Shown: one piece after another, positions 11,211 through 19,316 of the stretch
Layout: every line of letters begins with the position of its first letter
Position numbering within the stretch: the first letter of the stretch is position 1
Virus record (IMG/VR): IMGVR_UViG_3300009087_000006
Coordinates: 1 to 31,657 of that record
Reading direction: 5' to 3' (one strand)
Source of the DNA: a virus
DNA: 31,657 nucleotides
The notes under the pieces: generated by a model
What the model was told of the DNA's origin: nothing
The model's input: the letters and a program-made list of their open reading frames with translations, nothing else
Database searches by the model: none
Position numbers and translations under genes: made by a program

Positions 11211-11525
11211 ATGGTTACAACCAATGATTATATAGGAAGGCGGGATAACATCACCAGGTCTACAATTGCTAAAACTACGATCTCTGGTGATTTAGTGCCT
11301 GCAGCAACAGGACTTGTGGCTTATGATTATATAAGCATAACAAATACTGGGGGTGCTACAATAAATCTGTTTACTACTAACTCTGGTACCTTTGGTGAGG
11401 GGTATACAGTTATTTCTGGTAGTACATTTACAGACGCTACTAGCGCAACTTTTTATATAAAAACAGCAGGTGCCCCCACCACTGTGGAGGTTTATACAAG
11501 TAAAAGACCTATTTTATATAGGTAA
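11211..11525 (+). CDS. Putative small virion or beta-rich protein
   Basis: 104 aa, ATG with AGGTAA upstream. It is rich in Thr, Gly and Ser with alternating hydrophobics (YISITNTGGATINLFTTN; TFYIKTAGAPTTVEVYTSK), a pattern of a small beta-sandwich such as head-decoration or fibre-accessory proteins. No signal peptide. Its position far from the capsid genes makes the virion role uncertain. No family is recognised. Confidence 0.65.
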   Translation: MVTTNDYIGRRDNITRSTIAKTTISGDLVPAATGLVAYDYISITNTGGATINLFTTNSGTFGEGYTVISGSTFTDATSATFYIKTAGAPTTVEVYTSKRPILYR

Positions 11526-11545
11526 CCACAACTTAGAGGAATATT

Positions 11546-11701
11546 ATGCTTGGAACAATTTTACTTATTATTTTGATTCTTTTGTTAGTAGGGGCGTTAC
11601 CATCATGGCCACACAGTCAACAGTGGGGTTATGGTCCAAGCGGTACCTTGGGTTTGATATTGATAATTTTAATTATACTATTATTGTTTGGTAGGATATA
11701 A
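11546..11701 (+). CDS. DUF3309-like membrane miniprotein
   Basis: 51 aa, missed by longer-ORF searches. MLGTILLIILILLLVGALPSWPHSQQWGYGP... then a second hydrophobic stretch ending LLFGRI. The two transmembrane helices joined by a Trp/Pro/Gly-rich turn match the small bacterial DUF3309 family as I know it (its members read GALPxWPxSxxWGYGPSG). The family's role is unknown. AGAGGA precedes the ATG. A longer ORF in another frame (11470-11694) is a shadow. Finding a chromosomal-type family in a phage suggests capture from a proteobacterial host. Confidence 0.82.
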   Translation: MLGTILLIILILLLVGALPSWPHSQQWGYGPSGTLGLILIILIILLLFGRI

Positions 11702-11871
11702 ATACAAGAAGTCGATGCCTATACCAAAGCCCAGAGCGTACTAGGTCATTGAATATATTACATAAGACTTATTAGGAGTAGATACTATTAAAAGTGGGCA
11801 ATAACATACTCAATTCCTGTTTAAATTAAACAAGCCCTTTACAGGAACAGGGCTTTATGATGGAGGACATT
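11702..11871 (+). other. Intergenic leader with a hairpin
   Basis: No ORF of note. It contains the 7-bp hairpin AAGCCCT/AGGGCTT (11832-11855) just before the next ribosome site. A weak T run follows, so it could attenuate or terminate transcription, or mask translation. Confidence 0.4.
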
Positions 11872-12570
11872 ATGATGCACGACAAAACGTCTGGCTACGT
11901 TATAGCCATTCTCAACAACGGTAAAGTTTTACGCGAAGTAAATGGTAAAGTTTATCTTCCTTTTTATTCAGATTATTCAATAAGAATTAAGAATCCAAAA
12001 GACACAAGAGTTGGTGTTTCTATTGATATTGATGGCACTGATGTTACAGATGGTAAAATAATTGTAGATGCCAGATCTCATTTTGATTTTAATCGAATGA
12101 TTGTAGATGGTAATTTATATGATGGTCCATCCTTAAGGTTTGTTCCTATAGGAGATGGAAGGGTGCAAGACCCTACCAGTAGAGATAATGGTATTGTCTT
12201 GGTTAAATTTTATCCTGAGCGTACAACCTATTATCGTAAAGCCAATTTTGGACCGCTTAGACCAGATTATTATTATAATACATATAGCACTACAAGTAAT
12301 TTATTTTCATGCTCTACTAGTGATTTAACAAATACTTCTTTGAATAAAGGAGCCACAGTTCCTGGTTCAAATATAAGCCAAGCATTTATTACAGTTTCAT
12401 TTAATTGTGATCCTGTTCCGGTTGCTGAATTAAAGCTTCAGTTGTTGGGTTCTAATAAAAGTTTACTTGTAGAAAAGACACGTCGGTCTTTTTGTGTAAA
12501 TTGTGGTACCTCTGTTAAAAACAGGGATAGGTTTTGTTACAAATGTGGAGCACGTTTGAGACAGGATTAA
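11872..12570 (+). CDS. Beta-rich protein with C-terminal zinc ribbon
   Basis: About 233 aa from ATG 11872, chosen because GGAGG lies 6 nt upstream; the ATG at 11857 precedes that site. The N-terminal part (VIAILNNGKVLREVNGKVYLP, then SIRIKNPKDTRVGVSIDIDG) is beta-sheet-like and resembles a phage-associated domain that I cannot name. A Ser/Thr-rich linker (about residues 140-165 of this reading) follows. The end FCVNCGTSVKNRDRFCYKCGARL is a classical zinc ribbon with two CxxCG knuckles, as in DUF/zinc_ribbon regulators. Such fusions may bind nucleic acid or protein. The role is unknown. Confidence 0.8.
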   Translation: MMHDKTSGYVIAILNNGKVLREVNGKVYLPFYSDYSIRIKNPKDTRVGVSIDIDGTDVTDGKIIVDARSHFDFNRMIVDGNLYDGPSLRFVPIGDGRVQDPTSRDNGIVLVKFYPERTTYYRKANFGPLRPDYYYNTYSTTSNLFSCSTSDLTNTSLNKGATVPGSNISQAFITVSFNCDPVPVAELKLQLLGSNKSLLVEKTRRSFCVNCGTSVKNRDRFCYKCGARLRQD

Positions 12571-12586
12571 ATGATTTAGTATGGAT

Positions 12587-12613
12587 AGAGGGGGGGTAGA
12601 TAACCCCCTTTAA
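12587..12613 (+). terminator. Terminator-like hairpin
   Basis: GGGGGGT-AGAT-AACCCCC, a strong G/C stem with a 4-5 nt loop, followed by TTTAAG. The T-tract is short, so efficiency is doubtful, but it lies in the right place, 20 nt after a stop codon and before phoH. Confidence 0.5.
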
Positions 12614-12675
12614 GTAACTATAATATTATAAGTCTTGCCGGCAGTCATGATCAACTCAACGGAGTTTACCCATTT

Positions 12676-13977
12676 ATGCCTAAATCTATTGTTGTTGATA
12701 CTAATCTTTTACTGGATGACCCTGGAATAATATTCAAATTAGGAGATAATGATAGAAAAATTATAGTGCCTCTAGCTGTGTTGTCCGAATTGGACAAACA
12801 CAAGTTCAATCCAGATTTATCCTATTCCGCAAGATCAGCTATTTACTCAATTTTAGATTTTAAAAGTAAACACCCAGATAAAATAATTTTTGATATAGAT
12901 GTTGGTTCTGCCTCTTCTAATGATTTGAGGATAATACAATCTGCGGACAAGTATAAGGCTATACTTTCTACAAAAGATATATCCATGTCACTTGTGGCTG
13001 AGGCTATGGGTGTAGATACCCAACTATATGGTGTTGTTACAGATGGGTTTTTTGATCCGTATTATTATATCAGTGATGAATCTGTTTTTGAAGAGTTTAA
13101 GGTGTTGAAGACGTACAATGGTCTTAAATATGACGAGGTTATCCATTATCTAAATGGTTTTCTTGATAGGGATATTGATGTAGAGGCTTGGATCTTTGTT
13201 TTCTTTGAAGTTAAAGAAAGTATAGTATATGTTTATGCCAACAATCCACTTACACAAGAATTAATACGTATAGATAATAATCCGGAGTATAGATGTATTG
13301 ATGACACTAGGTTTACTTTGAAAACACAAGATGTGTACCAAACATGTGCTGTGTTTTGTATGAAAGAGTCCCCTAATACTCTATTATGCGGTACTTATGG
13401 TTCAGGTAAGTCTTTATTAGCCACTGCTTATGGTTTGGCATATAACGATAAAAAGACCTATATTAGCAGACCAAACCTAACAGTAGATCGTCGTTTTGAA
13501 TTGGGATTTTTACCGGGAAGGCTGGAGGATAAACTTTTGCCGTGGATGTCTGGGTTTACTTCAAGTTTATACTATTTGTTTAGTGATACTAAAAATCAAA
13601 AAACAGACAAAGATTCTCAAAAAGTTAGCTATGATTATGTTATGGATCAGGTTTTTAGTAAGAGTTTTGAGATGCTGGCATTAGAGACCTTACAGGGGAT
13701 GTCTTTTCAAGATGGAGACTTATTGTTGTTGGATGAAATACAACTATGCTCTATTTCAATATTGTCTGTTATGTTAAGTAGATTTGGAAAGGGATCAAAA
13801 CTAATAATGACGGGAGATATCAGACAGGTATATGATGTAATTAGACCATCCGAGAGTGGTTTACTTAAATTACTGAGGGTTCTTCCTCATAAATCCCTCT
13901 CCTACGTTGAATTAAAAAATAACTATAGATCAGAGCTGGTTGAAATAGCAGATCTTCTTCAGGATAAATCCTTTTAG
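12676..13977 (+). CDS. phoH: PIN-PhoH fusion (PhoH2-type ATPase/RNase)
   Basis: 433 aa. The N-terminal PIN domain begins IVVDTNLLLDDP with the first acidic residue Asp8, and further acidic sites follow (for example Glu39 in LSELDKHK), typical of a metal-dependent RNase. The C-terminal PhoH domain carries Walker A GTYGSGKS (239-246), Walker B LLLLDE (349-354), and the sensor TGDIRQ. Bacterial PhoH2 proteins with this layout unwind and cleave RNA; phage PhoH genes are common in large phages but their role is unsettled. The ribosome site (GGAG) is 12 nt before the ATG, slightly far. Terminator-like hairpin upstream. Confidence 0.95.
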   Translation: MPKSIVVDTNLLLDDPGIIFKLGDNDRKIIVPLAVLSELDKHKFNPDLSYSARSAIYSILDFKSKHPDKIIFDIDVGSASSNDLRIIQSADKYKAILSTKDISMSLVAEAMGVDTQLYGVVTDGFFDPYYYISDESVFEEFKVLKTYNGLKYDEVIHYLNGFLDRDIDVEAWIFVFFEVKESIVYVYANNPLTQELIRIDNNPEYRCIDDTRFTLKTQDVYQTCAVFCMKESPNTLLCGTYGSGKSLLATAYGLAYNDKKTYISRPNLTVDRRFELGFLPGRLEDKLLPWMSGFTSSLYYLFSDTKNQKTDKDSQKVSYDYVMDQVFSKSFEMLALETLQGMSFQDGDLLLLDEIQLCSISILSVMLSRFGKGSKLIMTGDIRQVYDVIRPSESGLLKLLRVLPHKSLSYVELKNNYRSELVEIADLLQDKSF

Positions 13978-14074
13978 TGTTTTTATATAATGTGTTGTGG
14001 AACAAGAGCATGTAATTATGTAACCTTAAATAAATAGCAATAGTTTCAATAGTAAAATTAAAGGTTAGGAGCAT

Positions 14075-14272
14075 ATGGGCAATACTACATTTGAAGTAGA
14101 CAAGTTTGATGAATTTTCAATACCAGGAGGGTTGAAGGCTCAGTTATTACACAACATAAGACTTACTAGAGAAAAGGGATCTGTAGATATTGAAGTCCTT
14201 GATTTGATGGAAAGTCTATTATTGACGGATTCAGTCAGACTTATGTCTAAATATTGGGATGAGAATAGATAA
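14075..14272 (+). CDS. Small unknown helical protein
   Basis: 65 aa, ATG with TAGGAG upstream. The helical stretch GGLKAQLLHNIRLTREKG is followed by an acidic, leucine-rich end (VDIEVLDLMESLLLTDSVRLM). No known family. It stands alone between phoH and clpP, ahead of a promoter, so it is likely the last gene of the phoH unit. Confidence 0.7.
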   Translation: MGNTTFEVDKFDEFSIPGGLKAQLLHNIRLTREKGSVDIEVLDLMESLLLTDSVRLMSKYWDENR

Positions 14273-14281
14273 ATATTTTTG

Positions 14282-14310
14282 TTGCTTTTTTGTTTAATAT
14301 AGGGTATAGT
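14282..14310 (+). promoter_or_regulatory. Sigma70-type promoter for the clpP operon
   Basis: TTGCTT (14282-14287), 17-bp spacer, TATAGT (14305-14310). The -10 context GGGTATAGTG is the same as in the tnpB promoter. The clpP ATG is about 44 nt downstream behind AAAGGAG. Confidence 0.65.
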
Positions 14311-14354
14311 GTATTTATGGGTTTTTAATAACTAATTATTTAAAGGAGTTTAAT

Positions 14355-14951
14355 ATGACAATCCCATATGTGATTGAAGCAGGAAAGAATGGAAACGACA
14401 AAGTTTATGACCTGTACAGCCGTTTATTAAAAGACAGAATTATATTTATTACAGGGGCATTTGAAGATGTTATGGCAAATTCTGTAGTAGCTCAACTTCT
14501 GTTTTTGAATGCTCAAAATGACAATGATATTTATATTTATATTAATTCCCCCGGCGGAAATATAAGTAGTATGTTTGCTATATATGATACCATGTGTTAT
14601 GTTACACCAGAGATAAATACAATAGGTATCGGGTCTGTAGCAAGTGCTGGTAGTTTTATTTTGGCTGCCGGAACCAAAGGTAAACGTTCTTGTCTAGCAA
14701 ATACCGAGATTATGATTCATGAATTCAGTGCCGGTATTGAGGGAAAAGCTCATGATTTATTTTATACCATGGATAGATATAAAAGATTGTATGACAAGAT
14801 GGCGGGACAATATGTTGAGTTCACTGGGCAAGATTTGAATAAAATACAAGAGGATATGAAAAAGGATTTTTGGTTGTCCCCAGATGAAGCCGTAGAGTAT
14901 GGATTGATTGATAAAGTGGTTAAAAGATTACCTGACAAAAAGAGGAATTAA
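14355..14951 (+). CDS. clpP: ClpP-like serine protease
   Basis: 198 aa, the usual ClpP length. The catalytic Ser97 lies in GSVASAGSF (E. coli ClpP has GQAASMGAF), His122 in MIHEFSAG, and Asp171 in KKDFWLSPDEAVEYGLID. The oxyanion strand IYINSPGG is intact. It should form the tetradecameric peptidase barrel used by Clp ATPases. In phages ClpP-like proteins occur both as free cytosolic proteases and as prohead proteases. Here the position, far from the capsid cluster where a separate prohead protease is present, favours the cytosolic role. It begins an operon with the lipoprotein at 14954 (2 nt gap). Confidence 0.94.
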   Translation: MTIPYVIEAGKNGNDKVYDLYSRLLKDRIIFITGAFEDVMANSVVAQLLFLNAQNDNDIYIYINSPGGNISSMFAIYDTMCYVTPEINTIGIGSVASAGSFILAAGTKGKRSCLANTEIMIHEFSAGIEGKAHDLFYTMDRYKRLYDKMAGQYVEFTGQDLNKIQEDMKKDFWLSPDEAVEYGLIDKVVKRLPDKKRN

Positions 14952-14953
14952 AT

Positions 14954-15508
14954 ATGTTTCGTACTTTTTTTTCGATTGTTCTGATGTTGTGTTTTCTTAC
15001 AGGGTGTTCTTCGTACAACGACTATTACCAGGCAGGCTCAGATCACTTTTTGAATGATCGTAGTAGGATAAATTCTGGGCAGAGTGCGGTTACAACTATG
15101 CATCAGGATGTTCTTTCAAAGATATATGCATCTTCTCCTTATTTAGTAGAGATGATTGTGTATGATGCTAAAGGAAACCCTACCCCCTTAAAAATTAAAG
15201 ACACAAGCCGGGATTTAAGTGCCACTTTACTTACAATGCAAGCTGCGGAAAACATAGAAGAAATAAATAAACCTACTCCTTTTACAATGAAGGAGCCTAT
15301 AACAATAGAATCTGTTTTGTTAAAAGCGGTGGATTATATTCCATGGGTTACTATTCCTTTCATGCTTAGTGCTGCTGGGGTGGGGGATACCCCTGCTCCA
15401 AACCAGACATATACTGCTGACCATGGGTCTGGTATTACTGTAGGAGGGGGTAGCTCCAGTGGTGCATTTGATTGGATTCAGGATGCATTTAATACTTTAC
15501 CAGAATAG
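14954..15508 (+). CDS. Lipoprotein, unknown function
   Basis: 184 aa. Signal peptide MFRTFFSIVLMLCFLTGC with lipobox LTGC (Cys18), so it is lipidated and retained at a membrane. The mature part begins SSYNDYYQAGSDHF. A hydrophobic stretch near 130-145 (VDYIPWVTIPFMLSAAGVG) may be a membrane segment or amphipathic helix. The tail is Gly/Ser-rich (TVGGGSSSGAFDW). It is translated together with clpP. An outer-spanin role is possible but there is no inner partner beside it. Confidence 0.8.
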   Translation: MFRTFFSIVLMLCFLTGCSSYNDYYQAGSDHFLNDRSRINSGQSAVTTMHQDVLSKIYASSPYLVEMIVYDAKGNPTPLKIKDTSRDLSATLLTMQAAENIEEINKPTPFTMKEPITIESVLLKAVDYIPWVTIPFMLSAAGVGDTPAPNQTYTADHGSGITVGGGSSSGAFDWIQDAFNTLPE

Positions 15509-15527
15509 TACTTAGTAGTTATGTCAA

Positions 15528-16085
15528 ATGGAGTATAACAAACCCAGCAATAAAAGCAGAATAATAACGAGGGGTCCAAGAGACAGCCAGCTTAAGAGTA
15601 TGGGTGCTGATCTTGTTAATAAACTACAGGATCAGTTGGCAACAGTTACTGCTGCTTTATACGCAAGAGAGAAAGAAATAAACCAGATATCTTCCTCTGG
15701 AAAGATTTATACACAGGAAGAGTTTGAAAAAGCGTTATATAATCAACTACAGATTGAGCTTTCTAAAAGAAACGATAGTCCATTTAAGCCAGAGGAGCTG
15801 CTTAAAGAAGTTGATACCCTTAAGAATAGAATTAGGGAATTAGAGATAGGATTAAACACAAAAGAGGATCTAATAAGGCTTTTAGTGACAAACACGGATA
15901 ATAAAACAATATCCAGGCAGGGTTTGTTGGCTCCTGAAGTTGAGAGAGTAGTCATAGATCCAACAGAAGATACAAATATGACGTCTCATATTAATATTAG
16001 TTCCCACAAAGAAGATCAACCCCCAAAGGAACAATTTGCAAATAGTGTATCTAAACTAAAAAATTTGATTGGCAAAAAAATATAA
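15528..16085 (+). CDS. Coiled-coil protein next to an actin-like ATPase
   Basis: 185 aa. A basic N-terminus (NKSRIITRGPRDSQ) precedes a predicted coiled coil (DLVNKLQDQLATVTAALYA..., then PEELLKEVDTLKNRIRELEIG). The C-terminal part is disordered and ends in VSKLKNLIGKKI. There are no cysteines and no enzymatic motifs. The gene lies 12 nt before the actin-fold ATPase, so the two are co-expressed. The layout of a small DNA-binding-like or coil partner beside an actin homologue resembles ParR/ParM-type filament systems, but the order and domain are only analogous (inference). Confidence 0.7.
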   Translation: MEYNKPSNKSRIITRGPRDSQLKSMGADLVNKLQDQLATVTAALYAREKEINQISSSGKIYTQEEFEKALYNQLQIELSKRNDSPFKPEELLKEVDTLKNRIRELEIGLNTKEDLIRLLVTNTDNKTISRQGLLAPEVERVVIDPTEDTNMTSHINISSHKEDQPPKEQFANSVSKLKNLIGKKI

Positions 16086-16097
16086 AAGAGGTTTATA

Positions 16098-17078
16098 ATG
16101 ATAGGAGTAGATGTAGGTACAAATCGTCTGGTTACTGCCACTGTTGGAACAGACGGAGACATTGTGTACAAAACAGAGAGGGATTGTTTTTATAGAATAG
16201 TACCTAAAAGTACTGTAAATAGAAATGCAATAAAAGTTTCTTTAGAAGGTCGGGGCTCTTCTTTTATCGAAGATGGTAAGGACCTAATAGTGGTAGGAGA
16301 ACAAGCATTACAGATTGCGCTAGATCGTAATGATCAGTCTATGCGCCCAATACAAAAAGGGGTTATTAGTCCAAAGGATAAGGCTAATTTGCCGATGTTA
16401 AAGCTTTTATTGAAAGGACTAGTGTCTTCAGGACCTGGTAAACTTGTGTACAGTGTTCCCGGTGAACCAATTGAGGGGGGTTTTGATATAGAATATCACA
16501 CCTCCCTTTTGAATATGTTTTTTTCCGAGTTAGGATATGAGGCGGTACCTATAAACGAGGCTTTTGCAATCGGAATTTCTGAACTTTTAGACGAGGATTT
16601 AACGGGAATTACAATTTCTGCTGGCGCTGGATTGTCTAATATAGGCATTATAGCCCAAGGAGATCCTGTAATTACATTTGCCACTTTACGTTCGGGTGAT
16701 TATATAGACCAGGCGGTGGGTGCTGCTTTAGATCTGTCCCCATCTTTGGTGCAGTTGGAAAAAGAGGCGGGGGTTGATTTAAACAAACCATCTAATAAGT
16801 TGATGGAAGCAATTGTTATATATTACCAAGCCGTAATAAATTATACAATTAAAAGTATACAATATGAATTGACCCGGCGTAAACAGAGCCTTCCTGTTTT
16901 TAGACAACCTATTCCAGTGGTTCTTGGTGGTGGTCTTTCTTGGGCTGAAGGGTACGTGGAATTCTTTGAAAAAGGACTAAGAAGCAGTTCATTTCCTTTT
17001 GAAATTGGGGTTGTGCGAAGAGCCAATAATCCTGATTATTGCGTAGCTAAAGGCGCCCTGTTGGCGTCACAGCTATAA
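16098..17078 (+). CDS. Actin/Hsp70-fold ATPase (filament-forming candidate)
   Basis: 326 aa. It begins MIGVDVGTNRLVTATVG, the phosphate-1 motif of the actin/Hsp70/sugar-kinase fold. The connect-1 region follows near NEAFAIGISELL, then phosphate-2 GITISAGAGLSNIGI (about 175-189), and the adenosine motif VVLGGGLSWAEGY (about 275-287). The size is near ParM/Alp-type actins. Phage actin homologues may move or centre DNA in the cell. No membrane anchor is visible. AGAGG precedes the ATG. A simple Hsp70-type or FtsA-type role is the main alternative; the domain layout lacks the Hsp70 substrate domain. Confidence 0.82.
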   Translation: MIGVDVGTNRLVTATVGTDGDIVYKTERDCFYRIVPKSTVNRNAIKVSLEGRGSSFIEDGKDLIVVGEQALQIALDRNDQSMRPIQKGVISPKDKANLPMLKLLLKGLVSSGPGKLVYSVPGEPIEGGFDIEYHTSLLNMFFSELGYEAVPINEAFAIGISELLDEDLTGITISAGAGLSNIGIIAQGDPVITFATLRSGDYIDQAVGAALDLSPSLVQLEKEAGVDLNKPSNKLMEAIVIYYQAVINYTIKSIQYELTRRKQSLPVFRQPIPVVLGGGLSWAEGYVEFFEKGLRSSSFPFEIGVVRRANNPDYCVAKGALLASQL

Positions 17079-17098
17079 AAGTTATGGTATTTTATAGA

Positions 17099-17120
17099 CA
17101 ACCTCGACGCGCCGGGGTTG
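17099..17120. other. Hairpin before the endolysin
   Basis: CAACCTC-GACGCGCC-GGGGTTG, a 7-bp stem with one wobble and an 8-nt loop between the actin-like gene and the lysin. No T-tract follows. It might regulate lysin translation. Confidence 0.4.
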
Positions 17121-17130
17121 TGTGGGGTGT

Positions 17131-18210
17131 ATGATGAGTATCAAGATCGTTATCGAAAACATTACAATTGCTATTATCCTTGATGAACTATCAACACCAC
17201 TAACTAGAAATAAATCTACTAGTAAGAAAAAACTTACTAAGAAACAAAAGCGTCTTGCTAAAGCCAGGCACACACAGCCAGAAGTTTTTGAAAAGAGTAT
17301 TTCTAACGCAGATATTTTTCAAGTAGAGTTTTCTAATAGAAAAGCGTTTCTTGATATGCTTGCTTTCGCAGAAGGCACAGCCTCAAACGGCGCTGACGGG
17401 TATAATGTTGTAGTAGGCGGTACTTTGTTTAAAGACTATTCTGATCATCCACGACAAAAGGTGTGGTTGCCAAGATATAAAATTAATTCCACCGCCGCAG
17501 GCAGGTATCAGCTTCTTGAACGCTATTTTGATGCATACAAGAAGATGCTTAGATTGAAAGATTTTTCCCCTGCTAGTCAGGATGCTATAGCTATACAGCA
17601 AATAAAGGAGCAGCGTGCTCTAGACGACATAGACGCTGGGCGTTTTGACTTGGCTGTTAGTAAAGTGCGAAACATTTGGGCTAGTCTCCCCGGCGCCGGA
17701 TACGGTCAAAGAGAGCAAAATCTTGATGAATTGCGTGCTGTGTATTTACAGGCAGGAGGCACGTTATCTCCAGATAATGATTACATTGCTCGTAGTCTTC
17801 CTACACCAAGCTTCAGTGCATCGTCAAAAAAGAAGTTAGAAGAGTGCCATCCTGATTTACAACGGCTTTTTAATGAAGTTATAAAGCATGTTGATTGTAC
17901 AGTTATTTGTGGGCATCGTGGAGAAAAAGAACAGAATCAAGCTTTCGCTGAAGGTAAGTCTAAATTAAAATATCCCAATGGGAAACATAACAAGATTCCA
18001 GCATTGGCTGTAGATGTTGCCCCTTACTATCCTGGAACAAAAATCAGATGGAATGACTCCAAAGGCTTCATCTATTTTGCAGGATTTGTTATGGGAGTAG
18101 CCTCTCAGATGGGGATAAAAATTAGATCTGGAGCTGACTGGAACCAGAACTTTGATCTTTTAGATGAGACCTTTATTGATTTGCCTCATCACGAGCTTTG
18201 TGATAGATGA
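17131..18210 (+). CDS. Two-domain endolysin: lambda-R-type muramidase plus M15 peptidase
   Basis: About 360 aa from ATG 17131 (or ATG 17134). An N-terminal extension of about 65 residues has a hydrophobic start (IKIVIENITIAIIL) and a very basic stretch (KKKLTKKQKRLAKAR). The muramidase domain starts at FLDMLAFAEGT, with the candidate catalytic Glu, and contains GTLFKDYSDHPRQ, STAAGRYQLL, DFSPASQDAIAI and IWASLPGAGYGQ, as in the lambda R transglycosylase family. The M15 peptidase domain is at the C-terminus: GHRGEKEQNQAFAEGKSKL, the zinc-site part GKHNKIPALAVDVAPY, and DLPHHEL. Together they cut both glycan and peptide bonds of peptidoglycan. A 7-bp hairpin (17099-17120) precedes the gene. Confidence 0.92.
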   Translation: MMSIKIVIENITIAIILDELSTPLTRNKSTSKKKLTKKQKRLAKARHTQPEVFEKSISNADIFQVEFSNRKAFLDMLAFAEGTASNGADGYNVVVGGTLFKDYSDHPRQKVWLPRYKINSTAAGRYQLLERYFDAYKKMLRLKDFSPASQDAIAIQQIKEQRALDDIDAGRFDLAVSKVRNIWASLPGAGYGQREQNLDELRAVYLQAGGTLSPDNDYIARSLPTPSFSASSKKKLEECHPDLQRLFNEVIKHVDCTVICGHRGEKEQNQAFAEGKSKLKYPNGKHNKIPALAVDVAPYYPGTKIRWNDSKGFIYFAGFVMGVASQMGIKIRSGADWNQNFDLLDETFIDLPHHELCDR

Positions 18211-18323
18211 TTGCTTTCGGTTAGGACAAGGATTTACTGGTATTGTACAGGACAAGGATTTATTGATAAGAGCATTTAGCAGCAATACTTAGTTTTAATA
18301 TTTAGATAGGAGGTGTATAGGTA
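18211..18323 (+). promoter_or_regulatory. cspA leader with direct repeats and a strong ribosome site
   Basis: Direct repeat AGGACAAGGATTTA occurs twice (18222-18235 and 18250-18263) in an AT-rich leader, ending in AGGAGGTG, an unusually complete Shine-Dalgarno site, about 8 nt before the cold-shock ATG. Cold-shock genes often have structured leaders, but no known thermosensor is recognised here. Confidence 0.5.
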
Positions 18324-18542
18324 ATGGCTGATACTGTAAAAGGTACAGTCCGCTGGTTTGATAATGGTCGTGGTTATGGCTTTATCACTCTGGATAATGA
18401 CAAGTCAGGAGCTGAGTATTTTGTTCATTATTCCAGTATTGTGATGGAAGGCTATAAGACTTTGACTTCAAACCAACCGGTTAGTTTGCAGCTTGTGAAT
18501 ACGGATAAAGGTATTCAAGCTGCAGAAGTTAGACCTATATGA
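18324..18542 (+). CDS. csp: Cold-shock RNA chaperone
   Basis: 72 aa, full length for a CspA-type protein. RNP-1 is GYGFITL (residues 18-24) and RNP-2 is YFVHYSSI (about 33-40), with the start VKGTVRWFD. It is an OB-fold single-stranded nucleic-acid binder that melts RNA structure. The large leader and strong ribosome site suggest abundant expression. In phage it may help translation of phage mRNA or act as an antiterminator (inference). Confidence 0.96.
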   Translation: MADTVKGTVRWFDNGRGYGFITLDNDKSGAEYFVHYSSIVMEGYKTLTSNQPVSLQLVNTDKGIQAAEVRPI

Positions 18543-18548
18543 TTTTGT

Positions 18549-18577
18549 AGGGGTATTGGTTGACAGTACCCCTTATT
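18549..18577 (+). terminator. Terminator-like hairpin after csp
   Basis: GGGGTA-TTGGTTGACAG-TACCCC with TTATTAATTT downstream. Stem of 6 bp and a moderate T-rich tail. The hairpin lies between csp and the next gene. Confidence 0.55.
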
Positions 18578-18582
18578 AATTT

Positions 18583-19023
18583 ATGATGATTTCAGATTTA
18601 TATATAAAGAGAGAGCAATTTTTAATAAAGTTGCACCTTTTAGGGGAGCTTTTAAAAGGAGTTAGTTCTTCTTCTGCCGAAGTTCAAAGTAAGGCTTTTA
18701 ATTATATAATAGATCAACAACTTAAGACAATAGATCTTATCAAAAATTGTGATATTATTATAGGTTCTGCTAATTGTGAAGTTCTAGTAGAGGCAGACGG
18801 TAAGCTACTTAAATTGGGTGATTTGGTTATATGGATTAAAGCAGTTGAGGATAAAGTTGAGGTTATAGATACCTTGGTTTTATTGGGGGTTAGAAGTGTA
18901 AACATAGAGCACTTAATGAACCAAAGGGCAGAGTATATAAATCAACTATGTAAATATAAAGAAATATATAATAAAAAATTGGCTGAAGTAAATATTGACA
19001 ATCTAGGAACCAATGAGGAGTAA
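18583..19023 (+). CDS. Unknown helical protein
   Basis: 146 aa (ATG 18583 or 18586; no convincing ribosome site). It is predicted mostly helical: LYIKREQFLIKLHLLGELLKG, then KAFNYIIDQQLKTIDLIK, and the C-terminal MNQRAEYINQLCKYKEIYNKK, all with a coiled character. A short beta-hairpin-like segment (CEVLVEADGKLLKLGDLVIWI) sits in the middle. No family is recognised. It is 2 nt from the next gene, so likely translated together. Confidence 0.65.
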   Translation: MMISDLYIKREQFLIKLHLLGELLKGVSSSSAEVQSKAFNYIIDQQLKTIDLIKNCDIIIGSANCEVLVEADGKLLKLGDLVIWIKAVEDKVEVIDTLVLLGVRSVNIEHLMNQRAEYINQLCKYKEIYNKKLAEVNIDNLGTNEE

Positions 19024-19025
19024 AG

Positions 19026-19316
19026 ATGGCTAACATAACTTTTGTAATTAATATTGATAAAGTTAAAGGTGTTTACTTTAATAAAAATGGTAAATATAAC
19101 TATGTATCCTTGACTGTAGAGGAAGATGATATGTTTTCGAACCATTCTTTGGAGTGGAGAGACGGGGCTGCAGTTCCAGATTTTGTTATGGATGTTGTGG
19201 AAATTATTAAGCCCAAAGGAAAGGAGCTGTCTGGGGTTAAAATGGATGAGTCTACAAGAGAGTTTTTGAGCAGATTAAAGCTTGTAAGTGATCAAAATGC
19301 CAAGCAGAATAGTTAG
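19026..19316 (+). CDS. Unknown small protein
   Basis: 96 aa, ATG with GAGGAG upstream, nearly touching the previous gene. N-terminal beta strands (ITFVINIDKVKGVYF, then YNYVSLTVEEDD) are followed by a charged tail. No cysteine pairs or transmembrane helices. Possibly a small virion or regulatory protein; no family is recognised. Confidence 0.65.
   Translation: MANITFVINIDKVKGVYFNKNGKYNYVSLTVEEDDMFSNHSLEWRDGAAVPDFVMDVVEIIKPKGKELSGVKMDESTREFLSRLKLVSDQNAKQNS

Noticed and set aside
11470-11694. 74-aa forward ORF
   Set aside because: It shadows the DUF3309-like miniprotein in another frame and overlaps the preceding gene; the 11546 frame has the ribosome site and a recognised sequence.
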